Part shown: one piece after another, positions 11,901 through 26,900 of the stretch
Numbering within the stretch: the first letter of the stretch is position 1
How the letters are laid out: the number at the start of each line of letters is the position of its first letter
NCBI RefSeq assembly: GCF_039555335.1
Contig: NC_092631.1
Span: 1,612,001 to 1,676,000, forward strand
Reading direction: 5' to 3'
Source of the DNA: Amphiura filiformis
Taxonomy: Eukaryota; Echinodermata; Ophiuroidea; Amphilepidida; Amphiuridae
DNA length: 64,000 bases
Position numbers and translations under genes: made by a program
Notes under the pieces: generated by a model
What the model was told of the DNA's origin: nothing
The model's database searches: none
Seen by the model: only the letters and a program-made list of their open reading frames with translations

Positions 11901-14900
11901 AACGAGAATCACAGATTCGATTCTTGTAATGATTCTCGTAAGATTCGGTTGCGAGAATCAACTTCTCTCATTGTATCATACAGTAAGTGCAGCGACTATG
12001 ATGGATTTTGATTCTCGCAAACCAATACAAAATCGAGGCCCTGCTCCTTCATTCATTTTGTTCATTCTTTACCTTTTCCTTCCTTCTATTATTGTTGTTT
12101 ACTTTATTCCAGAAACTGAATATATGTTATATTTTGTTTTCCCAAGGCTGATAGTTATATCAGTGCCCACAGAAACCAAAACAATATTCCATATAAACTT
12201 TCAAAAAAGTGTGAGTCTGAGAGGAAGTTTGTTATTCAGCATTTGTTGCTAAACTGACCAAAGGAACTTGTTGCACACTCATCCCCATTCCCCGTTTTGG
12301 TAAATCCTATACGCCTTTGTGTGTACACGTGATATCATCATTTGACGTTACACCGATGTGTAGATCGTTAACGAACATTGTTAATGCACATGTGCAGTAA
12401 CGATGTGCGCATCGGTGTGACGACATCGGTGGTCCAAATGAAAGGCCGTATGGAATTTACCGAAGAAGTGAACAGAAAGCCACGTCACAGAGATACAACG
12501 TACTACAGGTTGTCCTCCACCAAAAAAGAAAACCGTACAAATCTTTGTTGCTAATTTTTTCCTTCGTCAAACGCAGTCTTGAAATCATGTTGAAACTTGC
12601 TAAAGAATCTTTATTTGGAATTAGGTAGTTCTAAAGAGGACACTGATCAAAACATATCAAATTTTGTATGTCATTAACTTTTTTGGTATAGTAACTATTG
12701 CTTATCAAAAGTTGCAATACGGCAATATCAAAGAATGTATTACCTGCTGTGGTATTGCGCTTTTCGTACCACTTTTGGGCTCTTCATACCACTTTCTGTT
12801 ATTTTTTGTACCGCTTTTCATTTCCTTTTCTATTTCAAGGACAACCTGCATTGCATTCATACAACACACAACACATAATCACATGTACCATAGCAACATG
12901 TCTTACTTTGTGTATCTAACATCTCATGAAGATCAGGCCCATTCTCAGCAGGTAAGGGTGCTGCTACATGTCTCCGCCTCTCAGCTGTGGCTATTCTGGA
13001 CCTCTCATCTTCCAGTTCAATTCTTAATGTCCTAATCTGTAAGTTGCATAATAAAAACAAATTCAGTATTTGCTCTTTATTCACTTACCGTATTGTTCCT
13101 AATAAGCGCACATGGGCCGTGACATTTCATGAAGGGTGGGCGTTTATTAGGGATTAATTTATAGTGTATGTTTTTACCTTTATAAAAGCTGGTTCAAGCG
13201 ACAATGGCACCAACGACATTACCAGCAATAGTTGAATACTATCCAAAAGTACATTTTCGTCCAGCAATAGCTAAGTACTTGACAATGGCACCAACGACAT
13301 TATCAGCAATAGCTGAATACTATCCAAAAGTACATTTTCGTCCAGCAATAGCTAAGTACTTGACAATGGCACCAACAACATTATCAGCAATAGCTAAAAT
13401 ACTATCCAAAAGTACATTTTCGTCCAGCAATAGTTAAGTACTTGACAATGGCACCAACGACATTGCCAGCAATAGCTGAATACTATCCAAAAGTACATTT
13501 TCGTCCAGCAATAGCTAAGTACTTGACAATGGCACCAACGACATTACAGTGATCAGTGAGCAGTGCACATACATGTACTCTTACTGAGCTCCCACATTGC
13601 AACATGATTTTACTGTATTTATTTTGAATTGTCACCTGAATTTTATATGGATGTTTTCATCTTGATGTCAAGAATCTACTGGTATACTTTATATGATGGA
13701 TTTAATTACTGTATTTCTGTAATTTCAAACTTTGTGTTTGAATTTTGTCAACTGTAACTGAACTTGATAGCTGTGGACATATTGAGAATATTGATTTTTC
13801 TTGATCTGCACATCCTGACTCCTAATCCTATACTATAACAATGGTGTTACCAAGTAATGCAGTCATCACACTGTGGGATGAGTCATTCAATGCAACTTTC
13901 AATGGAACTTTTAATGGCTTTACCAACAGAGACATTTTTGACTCTTCTATGTTGAAGATAGAGCCAAAGAAATTATCAACAACAATTATTGTTAACCCAC
14001 AAGTTTATGATGAACTCATCTATGAACTGAATTCAAGATATGGACAGCCACATAATCACAAGAAACATGGATGTATCTACAGAGCAATAATTGCAGAGTC
14101 ATTACAACAAGTGACCATAACTTGTTACTCATCAACATGTACAGTCTCAGTTCAAGGAATCCCACATGAAATTTGGGTAGATACTGTACTTCCAGAAATA
14201 CTTAAAACCCTATCTTGTGATGATACTGCAACATCAACTCCAAATAAATGTGAATCAACTACCGGTACTGCTACTTTCTCCCTGAACTTTGATGATTTCC
14301 CCCCTCTACCTACTCCATCAAGAGAAATTGGAACGCAAACTACCATTACCATGGTTACTCAAGGAACACAAACTCAGAGCTCTCATCGCAATATTGAGAC
14401 GCATAAACAAACTTGGACTCTGATCAAAGCCTAACTACAGTTTCTACCTGTACATCACAAGAAACACAACCATTGAAGAAAACAGTAACTCATATGCAAC
14501 ATGAATCTGAGCCTACATGTATAGCCCTCCTCCTGATACATGTACTGTCCATGTTCCTACCATCCCCACCAGCAATCCCTTCAGTGTTTTAGAAGTGGAT
14601 GAAACCCCAGATGAAACCCCTGATGACTTGGATGATTTCCCCCCTATCCCCTTGCCATGGAAAACTGCATCTACAAAGCATACTCCTGCTCCATCATCTG
14701 CATCTACAGGCATAAAGCATACTCCTGCTCCATCATCTTTCCAGCACTTGCCAACATCCTGCAATCCAGCTAACTCTAAACCTGCATCCCAGAAGTCAAC
14801 CAAATCTACATGCTCCAGAGCTACATCCCAAGCTACTCCAAATAAGCCAGATACCACTGCATCTACAACTCCTAACAAGTCAGTTTCATCAAACTCACAA

Positions 14901-17900
14901 CCTGAACAGCGGAAAACTGTTTTAATAATTGGGGACTCTATACCTAAAGGTGTGGTAGGTAGGCGCATGTCCAGGAAGTACAGAGTGATAAACAAATGTA
15001 TACCTGGCAGTAAACTCCAACTTTGGACCAAAATTATACCAGAAATGATTAAGGAGGAACAGCCTGTGTCCATCATCATTCACTGTGGGACAAACAATTT
15101 ATCTAAATGTATGACACATGAATGTATTTCTTTGTTAAATAATTTGATTACTACCATTCGTACAATGTCACCAAATGTTCACATCGCAGTTTCATCTCTT
15201 ACTACGCAGAAATATGTTGCACGACAGATATGGATAAAGGAATACAATGCAAGAGTTCGCGATTTGTGTAAACATTATTCATTGTCCTATATTAACAATG
15301 ACAATATTAGAGATGAACACATCTCAGACACTGATAAGTATCGACTACATCTAAATGGACGCGGTACCTCACTTCTTGCGCTAAACTTCATCAACTTCTT
15401 AAAAAATAACTTGTACTTTCCACATATGGATTTTCCTATGCACAGAAACGTTATGAGAGCAAGGTAGTTTCTGTTGATAACAATATAAATATTGATATTG
15501 TTGGTGAAGTTTCAGTAATCTTGAAAAGTGACAATATTGTAAATAATAATGTAAACATTTCATGTGATAAACAAGCAACAACAAATATTCAAAATTCCTG
15601 TGAAGAAAAGTTTGATATACAAAGTGCAGAAAATACTATTTGTGTTTCTACAAATAAGAGGAAGATCAATGACAGTGTGATAAAACCTATGGACATGAAC
15701 CCTTGTAACAAAGGAACTAATTTAAATGTAGATGTTAATAATGTTTTCAATGTTGATACTTCTTCAAATCCTGATTGTGCAATTTATCTGCAAATGCCAA
15801 GTAATTGTAATTCAAATGCATTTAATAATTATGTTTCTCCAATATGTAGTGAAAATAATAATATGTGCAATAATAGTGTAAATAATTACAGTGACACAAC
15901 TAACACTGTTAACAACACCATCCTTTCATCCCATCAACCATCTCATTGTAAAGTCTCAAGTGATAACAATACAATTTGTGCTGAGTGTACTTGTAAGATA
16001 ATCCCATCTCATCAAACCATTTCATGCATTCAATGTTCATTGATGTTTCATAATAACTGTGTCACTGATTATAATAACAATGGCCCATATTGGTGTCAAT
16101 CATGTTTCTATAGGACTTGTTGGAATGAACTTCCTTATAGTAAAGAGCCTTTTATTGATCTCAAATGTGCTCTTGGCAAAGGTCTAAAAATGGCTCACCT
16201 TAATGTTCAGAGTTTAAAAACAAAGTTGAGTATATTGACATTCTTCTTCATGATAATAATATTGATTTGTTGTCACTCAATGAAACTTGGCTTACAAGTG
16301 GTATTGATAATTCTGAAATTGAAATTAATGGTTATAATTTGTGTAGAATAGACAGGAAAAATGAAAACCATGGGGAAATGTAATTTACATTAAGGATAAT
16401 TTAACCTTTGTTGAAAAAGCAATCTTCTTATCAATGATGTTGAAGCACTTTGGGTTGAAATATGTCTTCCTCACAGCAAACCCATCTTAGTTGGTACTGT
16501 TTATCGTGTTCCAGATGCTAAAGCTGAATACACTGATATGATTGATGCTATGTTTCAAAATTGTGTTTCTATGTATGATAATGTAATTGTCTTAGGTGAT
16601 TTTAATCTTGATGTATCTAAGCCTGGTACTGAATCTAGGAAAGTTTCTAAATTAGCAAATCACTCACAATTCACTCAACTAATTAAGGATTACACTCAGT
16701 ATTACGGAGAAGAGTAAAACAACTATTGATCTTGCTTTTGTAACAAGACCAGAAACTAATATTGCATCTGGTGTTCATAGTCTGGGACTTAGTGACCACA
16801 ATCTTATTTATGTTGTTCGCATAAAATGAAACAAATTAAGTCTTCTCCTAAAATTACTAAAACCAGATCCTATAGGAATTTTAATGAGCAAGAGTTTGTG
16901 AATACAATCAGTAAGACTAATTGGAACTGTGTACAAAGTATTAATGATGTAAATATAGCCTTAGACACATGGAAATCAATGTTTAATGATGCCTGTAATA
17001 TCCATGCACCTATCAGAGAGAAGCGCATAAAAGGTTCTCAACCTGAATGGATCACCAGTGAATTTCTCTCTGTTTGTAAAGATCGCGATTTCTATTATGG
17101 TAAGGCTCATAAGACAAATGATTCGCATGATTGGCAAATGGCAAAAATGTATCGTAATAAAGCAAATAACTCATGCGTTACACTCTTAAAAAGAAATTTT
17201 ATACTGATTCCATCACAAGTAATGTAGGTAACTCTAAAAAGCTCTGGGCCGATATTCATAAAGCCTTGCTAAATTAGCAACCAACTAGTGCTTAGCAAGA
17301 TGCTAAATCCACTAGTTGATAGCTACGTAGCAATCAACTAATTTCTTATTCATAAAACCTTGCTAAACACTTTGCTAACTAGCTATCAACTAGAAATATT
17401 TAGCTGATAACTTATTTGGGTGTTTTGGGTGCTATGGCCTTCAACAGTTGTGTAACATCTAATACAATAGGCTTATATAATACATGTCTATTATACTTGA
17501 GCTCTGAACCACAGTCAAAATGATCAAAATGTAATGACTCATTGCTGATGGTCTTCATTGAGATTTCGTTAATAAAATTACATGTGTATTTTGTAAGCTA
17601 TATAGGCCTACAAGGTTGTTACGGCAAATTAAATTAAAAAGATACTCTGAACAAGTAAAGTTCATATACATGTTAAGTCCTTGGTTTGTTGTAAAAACAT
17701 ACTATACATACTATATTGCTTCATCAAATAGAAAACAACATGCATCCACTTAACGCTGCTCATTTAGCTTCATGAGCAACACTGTGTAAATAATATTAGA
17801 TAATTTAATAGCATATGATATATCTTGCTTGTTGTCCTGACAAAAGCCAAGCATGATTTATCTTTATCAAATTGACATATAATTTGTTATTGAAAATAAG

Positions 17901-20900
17901 TCATGCATCTTTACCAAAGAGAACATTGGTAACATGTCTCCAAAATTTATATTTTACGTATCAAACAATTGAACAGAATTGCTTCGATTGAACATATCTG
18001 CTTAACTAAAGATTACTTGCTATATCATAATCATTTTTCTTGTGCAAATTTGGTTAAACAATACTGGCTTAGTTCAATGTTTATTCATTCACCCTAAATT
18101 TGTTGTGTGTTTTTAAGACAGTTTCTTATGTGTAAAACACACTGAAGACCTCAGAAACAGAATATTCTGAGAACATTATTTTTCATAATTGACAACAGTT
18201 AATATGAAATTAAAACAATAAATCATGTCAAACTTAGTTCAAAATCATTAAGACTAGTTGTCAACTAGTGAATTAGCGCTGCCCCAGATCCACTCTAAGT
18301 TTTGGCAAAATTTTAGAATGTTGCTAACTCTAACTGGGTTTTATGAATAAGAATTAGCAATCAGCTAGGCTTAGCAGCTTGCTAAAGTCAATTTTAGCTG
18401 TCAACTAGGCCTAGCGTGGTTTTATGAATATCAGCCCTGGTCTACAATTAAGACATTATTGCCTTCAAAATCTTCTTCAACAATCAAAACTGTGAAGAGT
18501 GATAATGATGGTAGGTTGACATCTTCTCTTAAAGAAACTGCCAATGTATTCAATGATTATTTTACCTCAATAGGGACTACACTTGCTAAAGATTTTGATG
18601 ATGTAAATGTTGGTAGCAACAGTTTTAATACATGTACTAGTACTTTTAAGTTTAGTTATATTACCCCAGAGTTTGTATATAAGCATATTTGCGATATTCC
18701 AAACAATAAGTCACCTGGCATGGATGATTTTAGTGTCAAGTTGTTGAAGCTAGCTGCACCATACATTTGTCATTCTATAGCATATATTTGTAATCTTTCT
18801 TTAAATACATCTGTTTATCCAACAGACTGGAAGTTGGCTAAAGTCACCCCAATTTTTAAGGCAGGTGATAAATTGGATGTTGGAAATTACAGGCCTATTT
18901 CTGTCCTGCCTCTCATTTCCAAAATTATCGAAAGAGCTGTTCATAATCAATTATATTCTTATTTAACTTCTATGGGTATTCTGTCAGAGAACCAATCTGG
19001 TTTCCGTAGCAATCACTCAACAGCAACTACCCTGAATGATGTTCAAGATTTCATTTTAAAAAACATGAATAATGGACAAGCCACTGGTGCAATATTTCTT
19101 GATCTCAAAAAGGCTTTTGATTGTGTTAACCATTCTCTTTTAATTGAAAAACTTAGCAACTATGGTATTAAAGGTACGACACTTGAGTGGTTTGAATCTT
19201 ATCTTGGTAATAGAGCTCAAGCTGTTAACATTAATGCCACATTATCTGATTTTAAGAACATTAATATTGGCATTCCTCAAGGCTCTATTTTAGGCCCACT
19301 TCTTTTTATAATATTTGTTAATAGTCTTTCTAATAGTGTTGATTGTAAATGTACTATGTATGCCGATGACACCACATTACTATGTACTGCTAATGACTCT
19401 TCTACTCTTCAATCAAAGCTTCAATGTAATTTATCTAAAATTGTTGACTGGTTCAAGAATAATAATCTTACATTAAACATTCAGAAAACTAAGTTCATGG
19501 TGTTTGGCACTAGCAGGGTGTTAAAAAACTTTACAGATGTTAGTTTATATTACAATAATGATACTATTGAGCGTGTAGATGTATTTAAGTATCTTGGTGT
19601 TACATTTGATCCTACCATGGCTTGGTCTGATCATATTAATGCAATGTCTTCCTGTATTTCTAAGCGATGTGGTGTAATTAACCGTGTCAAACCTTATATT
19701 CCAAAAGATACCCTCATCATGCTTGCTAATGCAATTGTTATGCCTAATTTTGATTATTGTAATACTGTTTGGTCTAACTGTTCTGTTGAGCTCTACAACT
19801 CCCTTCAAATTCTTCACAATAGGCTTGCTCGTATTATTCTTTCTGCTGATATCAGAACACCAATTGATGACATGATGAGTACTCTTCACTGGAATAAATT
19901 AAATGATAGGTGGTTCAACTATATGGCAACACTCACCTTCAAATGCCTGAAAGGAATGGCTCCTGATTACCTTTCCTCTCAGTTCACTTTTATGCATGAT
20001 ATGCACTCTAAAGGAACCAGGAGTCAAACCAACTTTGCTCTTTTGAACCACCATATAATATTAATGCAGGTAAAAGAACTTTTCATTCACGTGCTACTAA
20101 ATTGTGGAATAGCCTTCCAAATGATAGTAGATGTAATTTTAAGTCAATGAGTATTGCTCAATTTAAGCAGTTGTTTTTGATAAAACCAGTGTAATATGCC
20201 TTTTATCTGAATTTACATGTTTTCCCAATTGTTCACAATTTCATGTGGCATTTATAATTATGTATTTCCTGATTTATTACTGTATATATATGCTTCTTGT
20301 TCACATTGTAAATGCAGGGCCTCCTTGGAAATCAGTGTTTTGACATTGAAGGAGCTACCCTGGGTAAAGAAAGTTTAAATAAATAAATAAATAAAATCAG
20401 CAATAGCTGAATACTATCCAAAAGTACATTTTCGTACAGCAATAGCTAAGTACTTGACAATGGCACCAACAACATTATCAGCAATAGCTGAATACTATCC
20501 AAAAGTATGTGTAGGTCATGTCAAAATATTAAATCAGCCTTGTTCAGCTTCTAAATAATTATACAGTTCAGTTGAATGCATAAACATTACCTCATTTACT
20601 ACGGTGGTCAATGGCATGTCACGTCTTTGTTGTGACATGAACAGCACGTTATCATATTTCGGTAGCGTGACCTCACAAGAAAGGTCAGCTAATTTACATA
20701 TTAAATTGTTGAAAACGGCCAATCAGCGAGTAGAAAAGATATTGTTTGGGTCATCACCTTTGTCAAGGCCGTGACATTGATTTATTTTATGCAAATCACT
20801 TTCCGGAACCGCTGCAAATTTGGAAACTCCTTGAGGTGACAAGGTGCGCTATAAATCGCACTTGGTAAAGTGATTTAAGGTGGGCTCTATGCGAGCGATC

Positions 20901-23900
20901 GCACTCGCGCGCCTTAAAATGCATTGACTGAAAAGTACATTTTCATGTTGGAATTTTGTTGGGGTGGGTTTTTAATAGAGACGTAGTGCGTATTAACGAA
21001 AGTGACAGCTCCTCTCCACTCCCCAAATTTTCTCAAAATTATACTTTAGGTAAAATTCCAATTTTCAAGAACTTTGAAGGACCTTGCACAAATTTCCAGG
21101 ACTTTCAATGCCTTGAAAAGATGTTTTCAAATTCAAGGACTTTCAAGGACAGAGGGAACACTGCAATACAACCCAATTCTCTGAAACTTTCAGAAGTGTG
21201 AATATGCTGTATTAATTAGGCTAGCCCCATCATTTTCATAACTTGTTGCCATTGGGCACAACCTGTATCAGTAACTGGTCAATCATTTGCCGCCACAGGG
21301 ATTGCTTTCTGTGGAAACAAGCCAATTGTTTAAGCTACAGTGAATACACACACTTACCTCTTCTAAAAGTGTTTTCTTTTCTTCCACGAAATGTTTAAGT
21401 CTTACATCTAGAGGACCATCTCCACCAACGTCTAGTAATTCTGCCGCTTCCGGGGATACAACTACAATTTGTCCTACTTTGTTTCGTTTATTGGAGCGCT
21501 GACCCTCTGGTAAATCGTTCTCGTCCTCGTCGCCGACTACTAGAAGGCCATGTTCCTGATGAGGAAGGAGGCAAGAGTTTGTAAGCTGGTTAGTATTTAC
21601 ATATAGATTTGTCTGTATCATTTTTCAGCAAATTATTACACAGACAAGAATATGGTGATTATCTTCCAAACTCGCTTCACTGGACTACAACTTTGTGTTT
21701 GATAAACCTGTTTGTTCACGGTTAATAAGTAAACATGGAAATAATTAAATTTTTGTTGTTGTACAGTTCAAATGATCTAAAGAAACATCAGCAGTTATTT
21801 TTGAGTGTATCAATGGCAATACCAACCCGTCATCGTAATTGATTAATTATGCCCTTTGGTACCATTTTCATAAGATTTTTTGTTTACAGGAAAACAGATC
21901 CCACAAAAAAGGGTTTCATGAAGTCCAGATTAATCATTCCATGACATGTGAGAGACAAAATTGCTTCTCTCACGCTGCATCTCGGCCCTGATTTGGTAAA
22001 ACGATCTAACTTGAAACTTGGATATTTTGAGATAAATCCATATCATGGGTATTGTGAGGGCGCTCTTTCCATTGGTGACATCCTAAAGTCACCACCATGT
22101 CACCAAATAATGAGATTTTTATATTTTCTAAGACATAAGATCTGTTTAATAATTTATTTTATTCAAAAAGAAAAACGTCAAGTGTTCAAACTTTAAAGCT
22201 CTTTTTCTCGAAACAGCGATTTTAATTTCAAGTTAGATCATTTTACCAAATCAGGGCCGAATTCTGTTACAGCATGTTTTTCAAAGCGCAGTCATGATAA
22301 CATTCATGTAGCACCCTGGGGGCATTTAATAGAGTAAATATGGTGTGTTACTTAATACTCCATTCACGTTGTTGCCACAGGGAAGGCTGACCCTGCTTAT
22401 ATTGGGAATACTCACTGATATAAGTTGATCTCTTTGTGATACCATTTCTTTCAAAGTTCCTATATCTTTTTTGATTACTGCATTTTCTCGTTTCTTTCCT
22501 TCTAATTCCTGCAAAATGATAAAGAACAACATATTATTACATTATGCCTGAAGATTCAAAACAAAAATCACATATTTCTACCTCAAAATTTTCAGATGGC
22601 ATCTTTCATCAGCAAGAGCAAGTCTGTGATTTGCATGATCTTGTATACCTTACGACTGATAATAGACTCGTAGACTCATGAAAGTTTGCACCTGTCCTTC
22701 CCCCTCCCCCCAGATGGCTCATTAACTTTGATGTAAACTACCTCCTTAATGACACATTCAACCCACTTGCAGAAACACCTTGAATTTGATGCTTGATAAT
22801 GCATACGTAAGATCGATCTTAATTAATCATTTATCACACATTAAACCCTATTCTTAAACACTTGAGAACATTTCTGCAACCTTATTGGTTCTTACCCATG
22901 TGATATGACACAATATCACACATTTTAGCATGTGGGTGTCGACACGATACTCATACGTGCTATTTGAACCAATCAGAGGTGCATAGCAACAACGGGACTG
23001 ATTGATTTGAAGCCCTGAGTAATTCCATGTAAAATGTAGGATTTAACTTGATTTAAATTTGGTATACAAATTTATGATATTTTTATTTGAATTGAAGTGT
23101 TTAAGAATGAGAATAAAGGTATTGTTTTTAGCCGCTGTCATGCATCTATCGTCTCATATAACACGGGCGACATCATTATTTTTGGTGTTGCCTGTGTTAA
23201 ATGAGACAACATATGCACTCCAGCGGCTAAAAACAATACCTTTATCCTCTTATTAAATCACCCTAACAATTGGTTATCAGTCTCTCTGAAATTAGTCCAA
23301 AATTAAATTTTCAGCTAAAAAACAAAAAAAACACATTAAAAATCAAGTAATAATTCACACACCAGGATTATGCACCTACCCTATGTTTATCCCTAGTTTC
23401 TCTTTGTAATTCCATCATGACCTCTTCTTGTTCTTCTAACGTATCTTTCAAGGCGTCCACTTCAAACGTTAACGTGGCTTTCTCATTGTCCAGCTGAGCA
23501 TTGGTCATCATAGCTTTCTTGTACTTCTCCTGGAGATCTATTAACTGATCCTGCAGTGCAAATGAATAGAGGTGGATTAGTTTTTTAAAACCAATAATAT
23601 TTATACCAATTTAGACACCAGGGATGCAGACAAAACCAAATACGTCCTGAACCTTGATATTGGCAACTAAAAATATGCAAAATCTCATTTCATTTTGAAA
23701 CGAGATCTGATCCAATCAGTCTTGATGTCCAAACTTAGGAAATGGTAAAAACAAAAGAAAACGTAACAAATTTGTTTGCTGTAAAGTTAGTTACTTTTCA
23801 ACTCAGGTAAGCTACATGCAGACTCATGGGTGGTTAACATGTAGTTTGTACAGTTGAGGCTATAGCTACTATTAAACTCTATTTTACATTTTTTCACACT

Positions 23901-26900
23901 TTTAGACTAGTGCAGCTAGAGATGTCAGTAGGTCCTCTGAAAAAAATTTGTTGGAGGTAAACATTTTTGAGATTTTGAACTTAAGTTTTGTCAAAAATGT
24001 ACATGTGCAAAACAAACCAAAAATACTATGCAGTACATAAGTTTTCAATCCATAAAGATGGCAGTGATAAACATGAACTATGTCTATATGCAATGTATTA
24101 TATTGATGGATTATTGGTATTAATAATGTCATGTTCTATGTCAATCAAAAAGTCTGATTTTGTACAAGCAACAATTCTATGGTCTTGATGAAGATTTATG
24201 ACATTTGTACCATTGAAAATATACTTACTTCAGTTGATCTTATTATTATTAGGCATTTCTGATTGGTTGATAACTTGAAATGCTCATTTCAATTGCCAAT
24301 TATGACTTGGCTTTAAACTATTTATGGTCAAACTTGCATTTGCAGATGATCTTATTAATACCCTCCTTGATTGGTTCAAAATTGGACACAATATTTATTT
24401 TGGCCAATCAGCAGGTAGTTCTCATGGGGTTAATCAACTTATGACAGGAAAGTGTTGGACAACTATTGGATATTTCACACGCAATGTGATGTTACAATAA
24501 ATTTTGAAGTCTTACTTCCTTCTACACGACACGCTTAAAAATTGTGAGAGGATCCAGAAGTGTCAAAATAAGTATCTGGACAATACTTAATTAGCCTAAG
24601 GCTTACAGTACTTGACCACAATAAAAGTTGACAGAGACTAATTAAAATGCGTGCACAAGTTTGGCTTGTCATATAAATTTAGAAATGATTCTTTAAAATT
24701 CTCTCAAAATAAGTACATGTTGTAATCATTTTCCTCTAAAACTATGCACAATTTATATATACACACAACAAATCGGTGAGTATCTTTAAATACATCTGTT
24801 AAATTGGCATGCAATTTACAAGTGTTGGATTTTTAGTTGGTGCACAGTTGAGCACAGATCAAAGTTGATGCACCCTGCTAGTTTCAGCATTAGATTGTCA
24901 GCAGATTTTCTACTAGAATATAAATGGACAGTACGTGACTCATTAGAAAAGTACTTATATGTGGTTTGTAACTGGTCTTAAAATAAGTATATTTTTACAG
25001 CAGTGTTACTATCTCCTTCTACATTTATGGCATTCATAAAAAAAATACTTCCTTTAAAATATAAAAACCACCACTAAAGGAAACAAACAACACTGTATTG
25101 CCTACCCCGGCCCTGATTCCAGAAAAATACAGCTTTTTTTTAATTCAAAATATTATCTGTTATTGCTAAATGAAACATAGATAAATCCTAATCCTTTAGT
25201 TAGTAATAACTGGCAATAAAAGTTTAATTTCAATATTGTTTGCAATGTGACGGAAAATGCCTAAAACATGCAATTTTGCATGTTTTTCAATACTCAAAAT
25301 GTTTTGTATAGGCTAAGAGTTTGTTCAAAATTTTAATAACTTAATGTTTTTCATTAAATTTTTAAATTTTAATATCGTTGATAAATGATAATAACAGAGA
25401 TTTGAAAATGTGTTTCGAAAATAAGAATACACCTGAATTTTTATTAGTCTTTGTTCAAGTCTTTGGGCTTGACTTTACAGCGTACAAAAAACATCCTAAA
25501 AACTTCAAGTTTTTGACCCGTATTTCTAAAAATTGACCAAATACTAAAATTTGACTTTCATTGCCAGTTAGAAAAGAAAGATTAGGATTTAGCTACATGT
25601 ACATGTTTATTTTATTTGGTAAAACAGGATAATTTTTTAAAATCCAACATATGAGTGCTGTATTTTCTGGAATCGGGAGCTGAGCACTCCATTACCACTT
25701 TGCCAACAAGATTTTGAGGCAAACTACACGTAACTGTCTAATCAACATTCCTTTGTAACAGGAGAATCACTCATTAGGAAGTAATACTAGATGGCATTAA
25801 CTAACATGTGCAGTTCTAGCGATCTTTGCTTGTTCTTTAAAACTTGAAACACAACCTTTGAAATCATGAAAAGAGAGTATACTCTTACACTTCCCACAAT
25901 GCATCTCTTCCTTGTACTGATTTACTATTCAGTGCCACATGAGTTGATACTAGAGTGACAAAAATACCTGAATTAACAGAGCTCATCCACAACTTACAAT
26001 TGAGGTATTTCTGGTAACCGTTGACTTATGTTGCACTGAATAGCAAATCAGTGCAGAGAAGAAATGCATTATGGGAAGTGTACAATATCTTGTCATAAGC
26101 ATCAGTTGTGAGAACTACTGAGCCCAATAGTTTCTAGTAAAGTATACTATAAAGTTAGTCAAAGCCTATGTCAACAGTAGGCCTATACTATATCACATCT
26201 TTGCAAATATACAGATCTATAATTAATTATCCAGGTTATAGCAAACGCACTGGTGAAGTACTGCATGAAAAAGCATTTAGGATCCCAACCGAGCCTATCA
26301 CTTCAACAGGGGAATGTATAATGGTGTCAGGATATTGCCATGACTACTAATGTAAACACAACTAACTTTGTGGCAATAATTGCTTCTAGGTTAGGATTGA
26401 GGAAAGCATGTTTATTTAGATAATACTTGTACAACACTCTTAGTATATTGAATAGGGAACAAATACACAAAACTCTCCTTGTGTGTAATGGCAAATGGAA
26501 GAAGAAAGGCATAAAGAGAGAAATTGAACAAAGAAGTTCTTTATTTTGATCGGACCTGAAACCACACTACCAGAGAAGTACAGCAGCATTTTGCATTGAT
26601 TGACCCACATGCCCTGCTAATAAGTGAAATACACAGAGCTTTGTGTTCCCTTCAAGAGCGCCACTCTGCATTGACCAAACGATTTGACACATACATGTAA
26701 TCAGCCAATCAGATTATCGGTTTGTTGTTATGATTGTCAGAGGATTGAATCAGCCAATCAGAACTCCACTTCCGTGTTTACGCTGTGCATGCTCACAAAA
26801 TGCGAACAAGTGCCGTTCTTCTCTGCCAGAGAATGTAAGTCAGTAACTGGTTGGAGAATAACAAATTTAAATGCACTGTGACTGAAACGTGTGATAAACG

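Larger units (their letters stand above)
5385..12906 (-). other. LRRFIP intron 8, repeat-filled, holding cassette exons
   Basis: A 7.5-kb phase-1 intron between core exons 8 and 9. It contains the two His-rich exons, two weaker exon candidates and at least seven foldback elements listed separately. The plus-strand frame at 8585-9013 (142 codons) has no recognisable domain and is not called. At 12300-12480 there is unassigned unique-looking sequence. Confidence 0.7.
13548..20394 (+). mobile_element. CR1/L2-like non-LTR retrotransposon (near full length, degraded)
   Basis: A 6.8-kb element on the plus strand, including a nested 1.2-kb DNA element. Order: 5' UTR-like leader (to 13840), ORF1 with SGNH hydrolase and PHD finger, then ORF2 with endonuclease and reverse transcriptase, and a 3' tail of TAAA repeats (20376-20394). 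Esterase plus PHD in ORF1 and a short simple-repeat tail point to the CR1/L2 branch of the jockey group. Several frameshifts make it inactive. It lies in LRRFIP intron 7 in the opposite orientation to the gene. Confidence 0.9.

Noticed and set aside
13204-13437. A gene encoding the 27-residue repeat
   Set aside because: The frame is a consequence of an 81-bp tandem repeat. It breaks in the 82-bp unit and has no start context or splice sites.
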